A stretch of DNA of 54,625 bases from Verrucomicrobiia bacterium (GTDB lineage: Bacteria; Verrucomicrobiota; Verrucomicrobiia; Opitutales; Opitutaceae). The stretch lies in NCBI GenBank assembly GCA_011525695.1, contig WYBX01000130.1, forward strand, positions 1 to 54,625, written 5' to 3'. Numbering within the stretch: the first letter of the stretch is position 1; each line of letters opens with the position of its first letter. The translations under genes and the position numbers were made by a program. The notes beneath the pieces are model-generated. The model was given only the letters and a program-made list of their open reading frames with translations, made no database searches and was not told the DNA's origin. Shown piece after piece: positions 25,416 through 39,735 of this stretch.

Positions 25416-26393
25416 ATGTCCGTTTTCGTCGTCCTCTGGTCGCTGTTTTGGATCCTGGTCGTGGCGGTTTCGGCGCTGGATCTCGTGGTCATCACCCATC
25501 GGGACGGCACGATCCCGGTGAATTCCGCGCTCCGCTGGACCGCGCTCTGGATCACGGTGGCGCTGCTGTTTGCCTTCGCCATCTGGCTGCTGCATCCCGG
25601 GGGGGCGAAAGTGGCAACGCTGTTCCTCGCCGGCTACCTGACCGAGTATTCACTGTCGGTCGACAACCTGTTCGTGTTCATCCTGATTTTCTCGCTGATG
25701 GGGGTGGCGGAGGTGGCGCAACCGAAGCTGATCAAGCTGGGGATCTACCTTTCAATCGCGCTTCGCATCATTTTCATCGTGTTTGGGATAGCGCTGATCG
25801 AGCGGTTCCACTGGGTGATTTACCTCTTTGGCGCACTTCTGCTTTGGACGGCGTGGAAGATGCTCGTCACGGATGAGGCGGACCAGGTGCACCCCGACAA
25901 GAACATCCTGTACCGGCTGGCGGCGCGATTTCTGCCGGTTCACGTCCCGGCGCCACCGTCACGGCGGTTGTTCTGCCGGATCGACGGCAGCCTTTTCATC
26001 ACTCCGCTCTTCCTCGTGTTCCTCGTGATTGGCAGCACGGATGTGCTGTTCGCGATCGATTCGATCCCCGCGATTGTCGGAATCAGCCAGGATCCCTTCG
26101 TGGTGCTCACGTCCAATGTATTCGCGGTGCTGGGGCTGAACTCGCTTTTCTTCGCCCTGCGGGGAGTGATGTCGCTGTTCAAATTCCTCCAACACGGGGT
26201 CAGCATCATCCTGTTCTTCATTGGCGCCAAAATGATTGCCGGGGCCTACCATCCGATCGATGAGTGGTTCAAGGAGCGGACTTATATCTCCTTGCTCGTG
26301 ATCGGGGTGGTGCTCCTCCTTTCGATTGTCGCGTCCATCTGGCACGAAAAGGCCCACCCGACCGAACCGGACCGCCCGGATGAGAGCGGTTGA
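25416..26393 (+). CDS. TerC-family integral membrane protein
   Basis: A 325-residue paralogue of the neighbouring divergent gene. Signature segments are EYSLSVDNLFVFILIFSLMG and GSTDVLFAIDSIPAIVGISQ. It shares FHWVIYLFGALLLWTAWKML with the other protein but has a shorter N-terminus, starting at the first helix (LFWILVVAVSALDLVVIT). I chose ATG at 25416; an in-frame ATG at 25302 would add 38 residues and sits on a TATAAT-like sequence, so it is less likely. C-terminal His/Glu-rich tail (WHEKAHPTEPDRPDESG) is cytoplasmic-looking. A shared control region with the first TerC gene is plausible. Confidence 0.88.
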   Translation: MSVFVVLWSLFWILVVAVSALDLVVITHRDGTIPVNSALRWTALWITVALLFAFAIWLLHPGGAKVATLFLAGYLTEYSLSVDNLFVFILIFSLMGVAEVAQPKLIKLGIYLSIALRIIFIVFGIALIERFHWVIYLFGALLLWTAWKMLVTDEADQVHPDKNILYRLAARFLPVHVPAPPSRRLFCRIDGSLFITPLFLVFLVIGSTDVLFAIDSIPAIVGISQDPFVVLTSNVFAVLGLNSLFFALRGVMSLFKFLQHGVSIILFFIGAKMIAGAYHPIDEWFKERTYISLLVIGVVLLLSIVASIWHEKAHPTEPDRPDESG

Positions 26394-26798
26394 TGGCGCC
26401 GGGCCTCCCGCTCGGGCACGCGAGTGCCCCGTGTGCCTGGCCTATAACCTGCGTCGATTGCACACCCTCCAATCGGTCGGAAAACTCACGTCGATTGCGT
26501 AGAAAAGGCTTGGGGCGCCTCGCTGCCCACTCAGAACCATCCGGACCATCCTTCGCAAACCCGCGCGCAGCGCGGAAACTAGCAGCCCGTCAGCGAGGCC
26601 CGCCAAGTTGCCGGAAAAATGGCATGAATGCCTGCTGCGCTCGACTGCAAGTCCGATGGGCTGCTAAGCTCATCCGGCCCCGGAATGACAAAGGCGAAGC
26701 TGAATGTCACCCCGGCCGCCTTGGGCTCACCTGCTCGTCCAGCTTCGAGACCATGAGCATTGGAACGTCCGGGGTGACAAGGTGGGGTCTGGCCCGGC
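26394..26798. other. Intergenic, inverted repeat
   Basis: No gene recognised in 405 bases. A perfect 10-bp inverted repeat GTCACCCCGG (26706-26715) and CCGGGGTGAC (26769-26778) flanks about 53 bases, shaped like another REPIN-type element seen once here. Confidence 0.5.
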
Positions 26799-28583
26799 TC
26801 AGCCCGGAGCCAGCGTGAAATAGAACGTGGCGCCCTGATCGACGACCGATTCGGCCCAGACGCTGCCGCCGTGCCGCTGGACGATCTTCTGCACAATCGC
26901 GAGTCCGATCCCGGTGCCATCAAACTCCTCCCGCCGATGCAGCCGCTCGAAGACGCCGAACAGCCGGCTGTAATACTTCATGTTGAAGCCGACGCCATTG
27001 TCGCGGACAAAGTACACCGTCGGCGACCGGTCGGGCAGGCAGCCGATCTCGATTTCCGCCTTTTCGCGGAGGGCGGTGAACTTCACCGCGTTCGAGATCA
27101 GGTTCACGAAGATCTGGAGCACCATCGCGGGATCGCCCTTGGCCGACGGCATCGGGCTGATCCGGAAATCCACCACCCGCTTGGTGTCGACCTGCACGCC
27201 GGCGATCGCCTCTCGGGCGACTGCGGCCATGGCGATCTTATCCTGCTTGATGTCCTTCCGGGCCACGCGGAAGAACGCGAGGAAGTCATCCATGAGCTGC
27301 GACATCCGGCCGCTGTTGCGCTGGATTGTCCGGACCATCTTCAGCGCCTCGGCCGAGATCACGCCGGCTTCGCCGCCGATCAGCATCTCAGAGTAGGCCG
27401 AGATGGACCGGAGCGGCGTGCGCAGATCGTGCGCGAGCGAATAAGAGAACGATTCGAGCTCCTGATTGAGCAGCTGGAGGCTGAGCGTGCGCTGCTCGAG
27501 ATCGCTGTTGAGCCGGCGGATCTCGTTCTCCCGCTCGCGGCGCTCGGTCATGTCGCGCGCAAAGATATACAGCAGCCCTTCCGCCGCGAACGGCGCAATC
27601 GTCCAGCCCAGCCAGTGGTAACTGCCATCCGCCGCCCGGAACCGATTCTCGAAATACAGCGGGGTCTCCGCCTTCAGGATGTTCCCGAGCGTCTCGCGCG
27701 CCGCGGGCAGATCGTCCGGATGAATGAAGTCGTGCAGCTGCCGGCCCTGCAGATCTTCCGGGCGGTAGCCAAGCACCTTGTTCCACGTCGGGTTGCTCTG
27801 CGTGATCACGCCCTCGTAATCGGCAATCGCCAGCAGCTCGATCGAGAGCCGGAAGAAATGGTTGCGGCGCGTCTCCCACTCGAGCCGGGCATTGGTCTCA
27901 TCGAGCTTCCGCTGCAGCCGCTCCTCCTCCGCCCGCCGCAGCGCCTCCGACTGCCGCTGGATCTCGCGGCTCTTCTTCGCGAGCTCGACGAACACCGTGA
28001 CCTTCGAGCGCAACACCTCCGGCGTGACCGGCGTGAACAGGTAATCAACCGCGCCCAGCGAATAACCACGATAGACCTCGACATCCGCGGTGCTGAAGGA
28101 CGTGACAAAGATGATCGGCGTTCGCGCGCTCGATCGGCGCTGGCGGATCAGCGCCGCCGTCTCGAACCCGTCCATGCCCGGCATGTTGATGTCGAGCAGG
28201 ATCACCGCGAATTCGCGCTGGAGCACGAGTCGCAGCGCCTCGCTCCCTGAACGGGCCTTGACGACAGGCTGGTTGAGATCGCTCAGGGCCGCCTCGAGCG
28301 CGAGCAGCTTGTCCGGCGCATCGTCGACCAGGAGGATCTCGACCGCGTCATCCTCCGTCGCGGTGAAGGGCGCGCCTCCGTCGGTCGCCGGCGGCACGAA
28401 CGGGTTGTTCGAGCCGGTCTTTGGCGGAGCTGGCGGCAGCGGCGGCGGCGCCCCATTCCGTCGCCGGGAGCCCGGCCCCGATCGCACAGCCGCCGCGGGC
28501 CTGGCGCCGTTTCCCTCCGGGGAACCTGGCAGCGGCAGCGGCTCGATCGAGCTCATGCGGGTGGATCGCGTCGTGGTTTTCAC
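26799..28583 (-). CDS. Receiver-PAS-histidine kinase
   Basis: A 594-residue soluble signalling protein. In order: a Pro-rich N-terminus (1-70); a receiver domain (about 78-200) with acidic pocket ILLVDD, phospho-Asp in VILLDINMPGMDG and switch VTSFS; a coiled coil (200-245); a PAS domain (about 250-360, ending FARDMTERRERENE); a HisKA with His in SYSLAHDLRTPLRSI; and a HATPase with NLISNAVKFT, DNGVGF and GTGIGLA. No membrane segment. The start is GTG at 28583, three bases after the stop of the giant kinase, so the two form an operon. The N-terminal receiver could accept phosphate from that kinase. Confidence 0.9.
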   Translation of the reverse strand: MKTTTRSTRMSSIEPLPLPGSPEGNGARPAAAVRSGPGSRRRNGAPPPLPPAPPKTGSNNPFVPPATDGGAPFTATEDDAVEILLVDDAPDKLLALEAALSDLNQPVVKARSGSEALRLVLQREFAVILLDINMPGMDGFETAALIRQRRSSARTPIIFVTSFSTADVEVYRGYSLGAVDYLFTPVTPEVLRSKVTVFVELAKKSREIQRQSEALRRAEEERLQRKLDETNARLEWETRRNHFFRLSIELLAIADYEGVITQSNPTWNKVLGYRPEDLQGRQLHDFIHPDDLPAARETLGNILKAETPLYFENRFRAADGSYHWLGWTIAPFAAEGLLYIFARDMTERRERENEIRRLNSDLEQRTLSLQLLNQELESFSYSLAHDLRTPLRSISAYSEMLIGGEAGVISAEALKMVRTIQRNSGRMSQLMDDFLAFFRVARKDIKQDKIAMAAVAREAIAGVQVDTKRVVDFRISPMPSAKGDPAMVLQIFVNLISNAVKFTALREKAEIEIGCLPDRSPTVYFVRDNGVGFNMKYYSRLFGVFERLHRREEFDGTGIGLAIVQKIVQRHGGSVWAESVVDQGATFYFTLAPG

Positions 28584-28586
28584 GGC

Positions 28587-34001
<5,415 letters not shown>

Positions 34002-34383
34002 TGGGAACGGCGTTGATGCAAATCGATTGGCGGGAATCTCGCGGCGGGTGGGCGAAAGTCCGGGGGTGCTGGTGGATGAGTGCCGCGAGGCTCGGATTCG
34101 CGACGCACTAGGAAACGCCGTCCGGCCGGCTTACGGGAAGGGTTTAATGCTTGGAACTCTCCGGTGAATTGCGTGAGCAATTTCCTGAGGAGCCATCGGA
34201 GAATTCCCGGAGCGATGATGGAGGGACGCCCTCCGTGGCGTCCTCAAACCCGATGGGAAATTCATTCTGCGCAGCGGATCGATCTTTGTGGCCGTGACGG
34301 AGCACGGCCCTCCATGTACGAGGTTCGGAACGTTGTGGCCGCCCCGGCCGCGTCAAAATCGAGATCCCAATGGCGTGAATGGA
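34002..34383. other. Intergenic with one REPIN
   Basis: Upstream region of the giant kinase; the family A REPIN at 34219-34314 is the only structure I recognise. Confidence 0.6.
34219..34314 (+). repeat. Family A REPIN, 96 bp
   Basis: Full copy; TGGAGGG at 34219 and CCCTCCA ending at 34314. The copy continues into the ACGAGGTTCGGAACGTTG linker seen after other copies. Confidence 0.92.
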
Positions 34384-34809
34384 TCAGTAGTTCGGCCAGA
34401 TTCCCGGCGTGACCAGTTCGACGAGATGGTTGTCCGGATCCCGGAAATAGATGCTGCGGCCGCCCCGTTCCCAGCGAGTCTCGCTTTCGATTGCCACGGC
34501 GCGTGCCCGCAGATGATCGCACCAGGGATCGTAATCCGCCGCCGTAATGGCAAAGGCGATATGCAGCGGACCCTGGCCGTCGTGGGGAGGAATCACACCG
34601 CCGGTGGCCACCGGCTGCGGCTCGAGCGTGCCGCCCTGCCTGAACAGGAGCAGGACCCGGCCCGCCCCGGCATCGAAGGCCTGGAACCGCTCGCCATCAC
34701 CCTTCATCGGGGCCAGCCCGAGGACCTCCCGGTAGAATGCCGTCGCCCGCCGCAGGTCGCTGGTGTAGAGGATGGTTTCGACGACGCCCTGGATGCCCGG
34801 AGCTTTCAT
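34384..34809 (-). CDS. VOC-family protein
   Basis: A 141-residue vicinal oxygen chelate protein. The first unit is VVETILYTSDLRRATAFYRE with a following VLGL; the second is GPLHIAFAI...GRSIYFRDPDNHLVELVTPG, with likely metal ligands His in PLHIAF and Glu in LVELV. It resembles the fosfomycin-resistance/glyoxalase group in size, but there is no evidence for resistance. ATG at 34809 begins just before the first strand; the upstream frame is arginine-rich and not protein-like. Not closely related to the VOC protein at 7.5 kb beyond the fold. Confidence 0.84.
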   Translation of the reverse strand: MKAPGIQGVVETILYTSDLRRATAFYREVLGLAPMKGDGERFQAFDAGAGRVLLLFRQGGTLEPQPVATGGVIPPHDGQGPLHIAFAITAADYDPWCDHLRARAVAIESETRWERGGRSIYFRDPDNHLVELVTPGIWPNY

Positions 34810-34910
34810 GCGATCAGTATAGCATGGGCTCCGCCGCGCCGCCCGCGGTTTCCGATGGAGGATGCCCAATACGAGGCCAATTCAGATTCATGGATTCGAA
34901 TGCCCGGTCC

Positions 34911-35006
34911 TGGAGGGACGCCCTCCGCGGCGTCCACAGATCCAATGGGAAATTCATTCTGCGCAGCGGATCGATCTACATGGCCGTGACGGAGCACGGC
35001 CCTCCA
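34911..35006 (+). repeat. Family A REPIN, 96 bp
   Basis: Full copy with left loop CTCCGC instead of CTCCGT. A single left half with one stem mismatch follows at 35023-35048. Confidence 0.9.
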
Positions 35007-35088
35007 AATACGATGCTCGTACATGGAGGGACGACCTCCGCGGCGTCCACAGACCCGAGGGGAAACCCTATCATTAAACCTCGCAGCC

Positions 35089-35164
35089 GTAGGGGCGCAG
35101 CCTCGTCTGCGCCCTCAGAGCGGTTCATTCACGCAGGCGGGCGCAGGCAAGGCTGCGTCCCTAC
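35089..35164 (+). repeat. Family B REPIN, 76 bp
   Basis: GTAG at 35089 and CTAC ending at 35164; same length and spacer layout as 330-405 and 24049-24124. Confidence 0.9.
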
Positions 35165-35200
35165 GAATCGGTTCTGATTTCGCACCCAGCGGGGCGAAAT

Positions 35201-35755
35201 CTACGAATTGCCCGCAGGCAACCGGCCCTTCGCCACCAGTTCCTCGGTCAGCGCCACCCGCCACGGCGACTCGATTTCCGCGTAGGCCTGCACGATCACG
35301 CCCACGAGGTTCCGCCGGGTCACCAGATCATCATCCTCCCGCGCGTTGTTCACGCCCTGCGCGATCCAGCCCTTCGGCACATCGCCGGTCAGCGAATGCG
35401 CGACCATCTGGCCATGGCGGTTGATGTAGACCACCGTCATGCCCTTCTCGAGGTCCGTGAAATTGATCGGCGCGACGACAATCGCGGTCCGGCTCGGGAA
35501 GAGCGGCTCCATCGATTTGCCCACGCCCCAGAATGCGCTCGCGCCCCAGATTCTTGCCGCCGCTGCATCAGCCCGGCTCAATTGCTGCCCGGCGGGGACC
35601 AGTTCCGCCTCGGGGGTCTGCTTCAGAATCGCCGCCAGCAGCCGCTCGGACTTGATCCCAGCCCGGGCCGTGGTCGCCACGCAAACCAGCACCAGTGCCA
35701 CCAGCACCCGGCAAGCCAGGAGACGGAGGGAGGAGGCGCGGACCAGCGATTGCAT
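35201..35755 (-). CDS. Exported S24/S26-like peptidase-fold protein
   Basis: A 184-residue protein with an N-terminal signal or anchor (residues 10-32, LRLLACRVLVALVLVCVATT). The mature part has the signal-peptidase/LexA core: GKSMEPLFPSRTAIVV with the candidate nucleophile Ser81, then KGMTVVYINRHGQMVAHSLTG, and GWIAQGVNNAREDDDLVTRR, which matches the family's GDN-like box. Where bacterial signal peptidase I and LexA have a catalytic Lys, this protein has His120. A Ser-His dyad is known in ER/archaeal and SipW-type signal peptidases, so it may be active. Start 35755 is set by the signal. The substrate is unknown, and a non-catalytic role is possible. Confidence 0.68.
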   Translation of the reverse strand: MQSLVRASSLRLLACRVLVALVLVCVATTARAGIKSERLLAAILKQTPEAELVPAGQQLSRADAAAARIWGASAFWGVGKSMEPLFPSRTAIVVAPINFTDLEKGMTVVYINRHGQMVAHSLTGDVPKGWIAQGVNNAREDDDLVTRRNLVGVIVQAYAEIESPWRVALTEELVAKGRLPAGNS

Positions 35756-35990
35756 GCCCCAGCTTAGAAGCGAAGGGCTCCGCCGATAATTCGGGCACTC
35801 CCGCAACCTGCCCTACGGAATCCCGCTAGGGTGTTTCACCCGGGAGAATCGGGATTCGAATCGGGATTCGAATCGGGAAACGGCGCAAGCCCGACGGAGA
35901 GTCCCAACCGTGCCTGCCTTCGCGCATCTTCGCGTTCTTCGCGGTTTCGTTGCCCGTTCCCCGATGCGAACGCGGGCGCCGCCGCTCGGC
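35756..35990. other. Intergenic with short tandem repeat
   Basis: Around 35850-35880 the unit GGGATTCGAATC occurs at least twice in tandem with a partial third copy. No gene is seen. Confidence 0.5.
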
Positions 35991-37391
35991 TCAGCCAAGT
36001 TCCCAGCCGGCGCGGTACGTTCCGTTGATGATCGGGTCGGCCTCCGGCACGCCCGGGACCTTCAGGTTGGCTGCATCCCATTCGATCGGACGCTGCAGCC
36101 GCAGCGACAGGATCCCGAGCAATCCGATTTCCGTGAGATGCGAGCCGTAGCCGAAATGGCTTCCCGCCGGTTCGCCCCCCTTGCAGGCATCCAGCCAGTT
36201 CCGGTGATGGCCGGCGACGCGCTTCAGCGTCTGGGCCGGGGCGGGTGTGCTTGCGCGCAACTCCTCCGGGAAAATCCGCGGCGCACCGCCGGCGCCGTCA
36301 CACTGCAGCACGCCCTTGTCACCGACGAAATAGATCCCGCGTCGGGGCAGCGGAAACTTGCCCAGCGCCGGGGGCGTCGGCGGTTTCACCCCGCCGTCGT
36401 TCCACGTCAGCCGGATCGCGGGGAATCCGGCCCGCGCCGGGAATTCATAATAGATCGTGCTGCCATGCGGCGCGATCTCGTCGTCGGAGTTGCCGACGCC
36501 ATATGCCTCGATCCGGGTGGGCGCGGGCAGGTCAAGCGCCCAGGTGGCGGCATCCAGATCATGGCAGCAGAAGTCGCCCATCCCGGCGCCGCCAAAGGTC
36601 CAGAAATCACGCCAGGAAACGGGGAAGTAGGCCGGGTGGTACGGCCGCGGTTCCCGGGGCCCGAGCCAGAGATCCCAGTTCAATCCCGCGGGCACCGGCG
36701 GAGTGTCCGTGGGCCGGCCGGTCAGCGTGGGATTCCAGCGCTTCGTCGGCACCCAGACCTGAACGTCGCGGACCGTCCCGATCGTGCCGGCCCGGATATG
36801 CTCCACGGTTTCGCGGATGCCAGCGGTCGAGTGCCCCTGGTTGCCCGTCTGCGTTGCCAGCCCCGTTTCCCGGGCCACGCGCGCGACCTCGCGCGCTTCC
36901 CGGAGATTGTGCGTCAGCGGCTTCTCGCAATACACGTGCTTGCCCGCCCGCAGCGCCATGACCGAGACATACGCGTGCAGATGATCAGGGGTGGCACACA
37001 GGATGGCATCCACCTCCTTTTCCCGCTCGAGCATCACGCGAAAATCCTCGTACCCGGCGATCCGGTGGTTGGGCGTCCTCTCCGCGTAGTGTTGCTCGGC
37101 GATCGCCCTCGCCGGCTCCCGTCCGCCGGAGCCCTTGTAGTAGAAATTCTCCAGGCTGAACGACTCGGCCGGGTCCGCAATCGCGATGACCTGAGCATCG
37201 GCTTCGCCAAGCAGCGCCCGCAGGTTCTCGATTCCGCGGCCGCCCACGCCGACCATCCCGATGTAGAACTTCTCGCTCGGTGGCACGAAGCCCGGACCGC
37301 CCAGCACATGCCGCGGCAGGATCGTGAAGGCGGTGACGGCGGTGGTCGCGCCCTTGATGAACTGGCGGCGGGTGGAAGCGTTTACTTTCAT
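35991..37391 (-). CDS. TAT-exported Gfo/Idh/MocA-family oxidoreductase
   Basis: A 466-residue NAD(P)-dependent oxidoreductase, probably acting on a sugar derivative in the periplasm. A twin-arginine signal is visible in STRRQFIKGATTAVTAF (from residue 6). The Rossmann domain begins with FYIGMVGVGGRGIENL, and the family motif EKPLTHNLREAREV carries the conserved Lys. The C-terminal half has GDFCCHDLDAATWALDL, with candidate catalytic His and Asp. Proteins of this layout are common in Verrucomicrobia and Planctomycetes, often as many paralogues; the substrate is unknown. The ATG at 37391 begins the signal; upstream frame is REPIN translation. Confidence 0.88.
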   Translation of the reverse strand: MKVNASTRRQFIKGATTAVTAFTILPRHVLGGPGFVPPSEKFYIGMVGVGGRGIENLRALLGEADAQVIAIADPAESFSLENFYYKGSGGREPARAIAEQHYAERTPNHRIAGYEDFRVMLEREKEVDAILCATPDHLHAYVSVMALRAGKHVYCEKPLTHNLREAREVARVARETGLATQTGNQGHSTAGIRETVEHIRAGTIGTVRDVQVWVPTKRWNPTLTGRPTDTPPVPAGLNWDLWLGPREPRPYHPAYFPVSWRDFWTFGGAGMGDFCCHDLDAATWALDLPAPTRIEAYGVGNSDDEIAPHGSTIYYEFPARAGFPAIRLTWNDGGVKPPTPPALGKFPLPRRGIYFVGDKGVLQCDGAGGAPRIFPEELRASTPAPAQTLKRVAGHHRNWLDACKGGEPAGSHFGYGSHLTEIGLLGILSLRLQRPIEWDAANLKVPGVPEADPIINGTYRAGWELG

Positions 37392-37792
37392 GACGGCGGA
37401 ATTTCGGGTTCGCCTGGGCCGGCGGCGACGAAAGTCGCAGCGTTCCTCAATGGATGCCGGGAGCATGGTGGCAATCGCAGAACAACAGTCAGCCCGCACC
37501 CGGAGAGCCGGATTGCGGCTCGGCCCATGATTCGGAATCTGGTTCATGGAAGGCCGTGCTCTGTCACGGCCATCAAGATCGATCCGCAGCGCAGAGTGAT
37601 TATCCCATCGGGTTCGTGGACGCCACGGAGGGCGTCCCTCCATGTACGAGCATCATATTTGGAGGGCCGTGCTCCGTCACGGCCAATTAGATCGATGTGC
37701 TGCGCAGAGCACTGCATTCACGGAGGGGCCGGCCGTGACGAACGGTTTTTCCGGTCGCCAACGCGCCCGACAGCCGTAGGAATTTGCAGTCT
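37392..37792. other. Intergenic with REPIN
   Basis: About 400 bases between divergent genes, with a family A REPIN (37547-37642) and a single half (37660-37684). No gene recognised. Confidence 0.6.
37547..37642 (-). repeat. Family A REPIN, 96 bp, inverted
   Basis: Full-length copy in reverse orientation, left end slightly decayed (TGGAAGG). A single family A half (TGGAGGG, stem GGCCGTG/CACGGCC) lies at 37660-37684. Confidence 0.88.
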
Positions 37793-39238
37793 GTGAACGA
37801 GCCCAGCACCCCTGCCACAAACCCGATTCCCAACGTTCTCGCCGACCGTTACGCCTCGGCAGCGATGAAGGACATCTGGTCGCAGGAGGGCCGGGTCGCC
37901 CTCGAGCGCGACTTCTGGATCGCCGTCATGAAGGGCCAGCGGGACCTGGGAGTGCCAATCCCCGCCGACGCGATCAAGGATTACGAAAAGGCGCGCGGAC
38001 AAATCGACCTCGCCTCGATTGCCAAGCGCGAGCGGGTCACGCTCCATGACGTCAAGGCCCGGATCGAGGAGTTTTCCGACCTGGCCAAGCGGCAGTTCAT
38101 CCACCTCGGTCTCACCAGCCGTGACCTGACCGAGAACGTCGAACAGCTCCAGGTTTTCCGCTCCCTGAAACTGGTGCAGGTAAAATCGGCCGCGGCGTTG
38201 CTGGCGCTGGCGCAGCAGGCCGAGGCGTACCGCGATCTCATGATTACCGGCCGCACGCACAACGTCCCGGCCCAGCCGACCACATTCGGCAAGCGGCTCG
38301 CGATGTTTGGCCAGGAGCTGCTGGTCGCCTTCGCCCGGCTCGAGGATCTGCTGGAACGCTATCCCGTCCGGGGGCTCAAGGGCGCGGTCGGCACCCAGCT
38401 CGATCAGCTCACCCTGCTCGGCGGCGACAGCAACAAGGTCGACCAGCTCGAGGCGCGCGTCCTCAAGCACCTCGGGTTCCATGCCTCGCTCTCGGCCGTG
38501 GGCCAGATTTACCCGCGCACGCTCGACTTCGATGTCGTCACGGCGCTGCACCAGGTGGCCGCGTCGGCGGCGAGCTGCGCCACGACGCTGCGGCTGATGG
38601 CCGGCGCCGGCCTGCTCACGGAGGGTTTCCAGGCCGGGCAGGTGGGCTCCTCGGCGATGCCGCACAAGGTCAATGCCCGGAACTGCGAACGCATTTGCGC
38701 GTTCTCGACCGTCATCGCCGGCTACGTGACAATGACCAGCGGGCTCTCCGGCCATCAGTGGAACGAGGGCGACGTGTCCTGCTCAGTCGTGCGCCGGGTG
38801 GCGCTGCCGGATGCGTTCTTCGCGCTCGACGGATCGCTGGAGACCTTCATCACCGTGCTGCGGCAGATGGAGGTCTTCCCTGCGACGGTGGTGGCGGAAA
38901 ACGAGCGTCACCTCCCGTTCCTCGCCACGACCACGATCCTGATGGAGGCGGTCAAGCGCGGCGCCGGCCGGGAGACGGCGCATGAGGCAATCAAGGAGCA
39001 CGCGCTGGCAGCGGCCAAGGCACTGCGTTCCGGCAATGGCGATGCGGACCTGCTCGGGAGGCTGGCCGGCGACCGGCGGATCGGGCTCGGCAAACGCGCG
39101 CTTCAGCTGATTCTCAATGAGAATGCCCGGTTCGTGGGCGCCGCCCCGCATCAGGTCGACGCCTTCCTGGCTGAGGTGAAGCCGCTCGCGCGCCGATTCC
39201 GCGGCGCCGCCGATTACCAGCCCGCACCATTGCTCTGA
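37793..39238 (+). CDS. purB: Adenylosuccinate lyase
   Basis: A 481-residue enzyme of purine synthesis that removes fumarate from SAICAR and adenylosuccinate. The fumarase/aspartase superfamily signature GSSAMPHKVNARNCERI is present, with the catalytic Ser loop, and TGRTHNVPAQPTTFGKRLAM contains the second conserved His. LTSRDLTENVEQL is the first conserved region. I chose GTG at 37793: the AGGA at 37778-37781 is 11 bases upstream. A TTG at 37784 (three more residues) is the alternative but lies too close to the AGGA. An 11-bp hairpin follows the stop. Confidence 0.94.
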   Translation: MNEPSTPATNPIPNVLADRYASAAMKDIWSQEGRVALERDFWIAVMKGQRDLGVPIPADAIKDYEKARGQIDLASIAKRERVTLHDVKARIEEFSDLAKRQFIHLGLTSRDLTENVEQLQVFRSLKLVQVKSAAALLALAQQAEAYRDLMITGRTHNVPAQPTTFGKRLAMFGQELLVAFARLEDLLERYPVRGLKGAVGTQLDQLTLLGGDSNKVDQLEARVLKHLGFHASLSAVGQIYPRTLDFDVVTALHQVAASAASCATTLRLMAGAGLLTEGFQAGQVGSSAMPHKVNARNCERICAFSTVIAGYVTMTSGLSGHQWNEGDVSCSVVRRVALPDAFFALDGSLETFITVLRQMEVFPATVVAENERHLPFLATTTILMEAVKRGAGRETAHEAIKEHALAAAKALRSGNGDADLLGRLAGDRRIGLGKRALQLILNENARFVGAAPHQVDAFLAEVKPLARRFRGAADYQPAPLL

Positions 39239-39241
39239 TCC

Positions 39242-39266
39242 GCGAAAATGCCCACGGCATTTTCGC
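39242..39266 (+). terminator. Perfect hairpin after purB
   Basis: GCGAAAATGCC (39242-39252) pairs perfectly with GGCATTTTCGC (39256-39266) around a 3-base loop, four bases after the purB stop. There is no T tract, so it may act as an RNA-stabilising or bidirectional terminator structure. Confidence 0.5.
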
Positions 39267-39336
39267 TAAGGAGGATGTCGGGTGCCCAACTCTCGGTGCA
39301 CCCTTGCAGTACGATCCGCCTAAGTGCGACAGACTC

Positions 39337-39540
39337 CTAACTCAGTCCGCGCCGTCCCCATGGCGTGACGACCCGGACCGGGGCCGGCATGAGCCGGTTC
39401 CTCCAGCGTTCCCAAGGCGAGGGCCCCGTGACGTGGAAGCCCTCCTCGTCTTCATATCCCTCCGGGGCACGCCAGAGCCACAGCGTGGCGAGCACCAAGG
39501 CAAGGCCGTCAAAGAGGGCAAATACGAGCAGCGCTTTCAT
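39337..39540 (-). CDS. Small membrane protein, hypothetical
   Basis: A 67-residue protein with one N-terminal membrane helix (ALLVFALFDGLALVLATLWLW, from residue 3) followed by an acidic patch (PEGYEDEEG) and a basic tail (ERWRNRLMPAPVRVVTPWGRR). The composition is protein-like and the helix has charged flanks, which supports a real gene. I do not recognise the family. It lies between purB and the phosphofructokinase gene on the opposite strand. Confidence 0.6.
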   Translation of the reverse strand: MKALLVFALFDGLALVLATLWLWRAPEGYEDEEGFHVTGPSPWERWRNRLMPAPVRVVTPWGRRGLS

Positions 39541-39735
39541 CGTTGCGATTCTAACGCGGTCAGCCTGCCGTTGCCATGGGGCAGCCGCCGAAAGTGCCAT
39601 CAGCCAAACCGGTTCGCCGCATCGGAGAATTTTCCGTGGGTCCTGACCGCATCCGGGAAATTAGGGTTTGCCACTGTTTGGGGCGCGGCGCTTCCTTTGA
39701 CCCTCACGTTCTCTCAACCTTCATCACTCTCTGTC

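Larger units (their letters stand above)
34810..35200. other. REPIN-rich intergenic region
   Basis: Holds a family A REPIN (34911-35006), a single family A half (35023-35048) and a family B REPIN (35089-35164) side by side. No gene recognised. Confidence 0.8.

Noticed and set aside
26579..26923. A 114-codon minus-strand frame reaching into the kinase 3' end
   Set aside because: The readable part (VIPGPDELSSPSDL) is the kind of sequence produced by intergenic inverted repeats, and it overlaps the kinase C-terminus.
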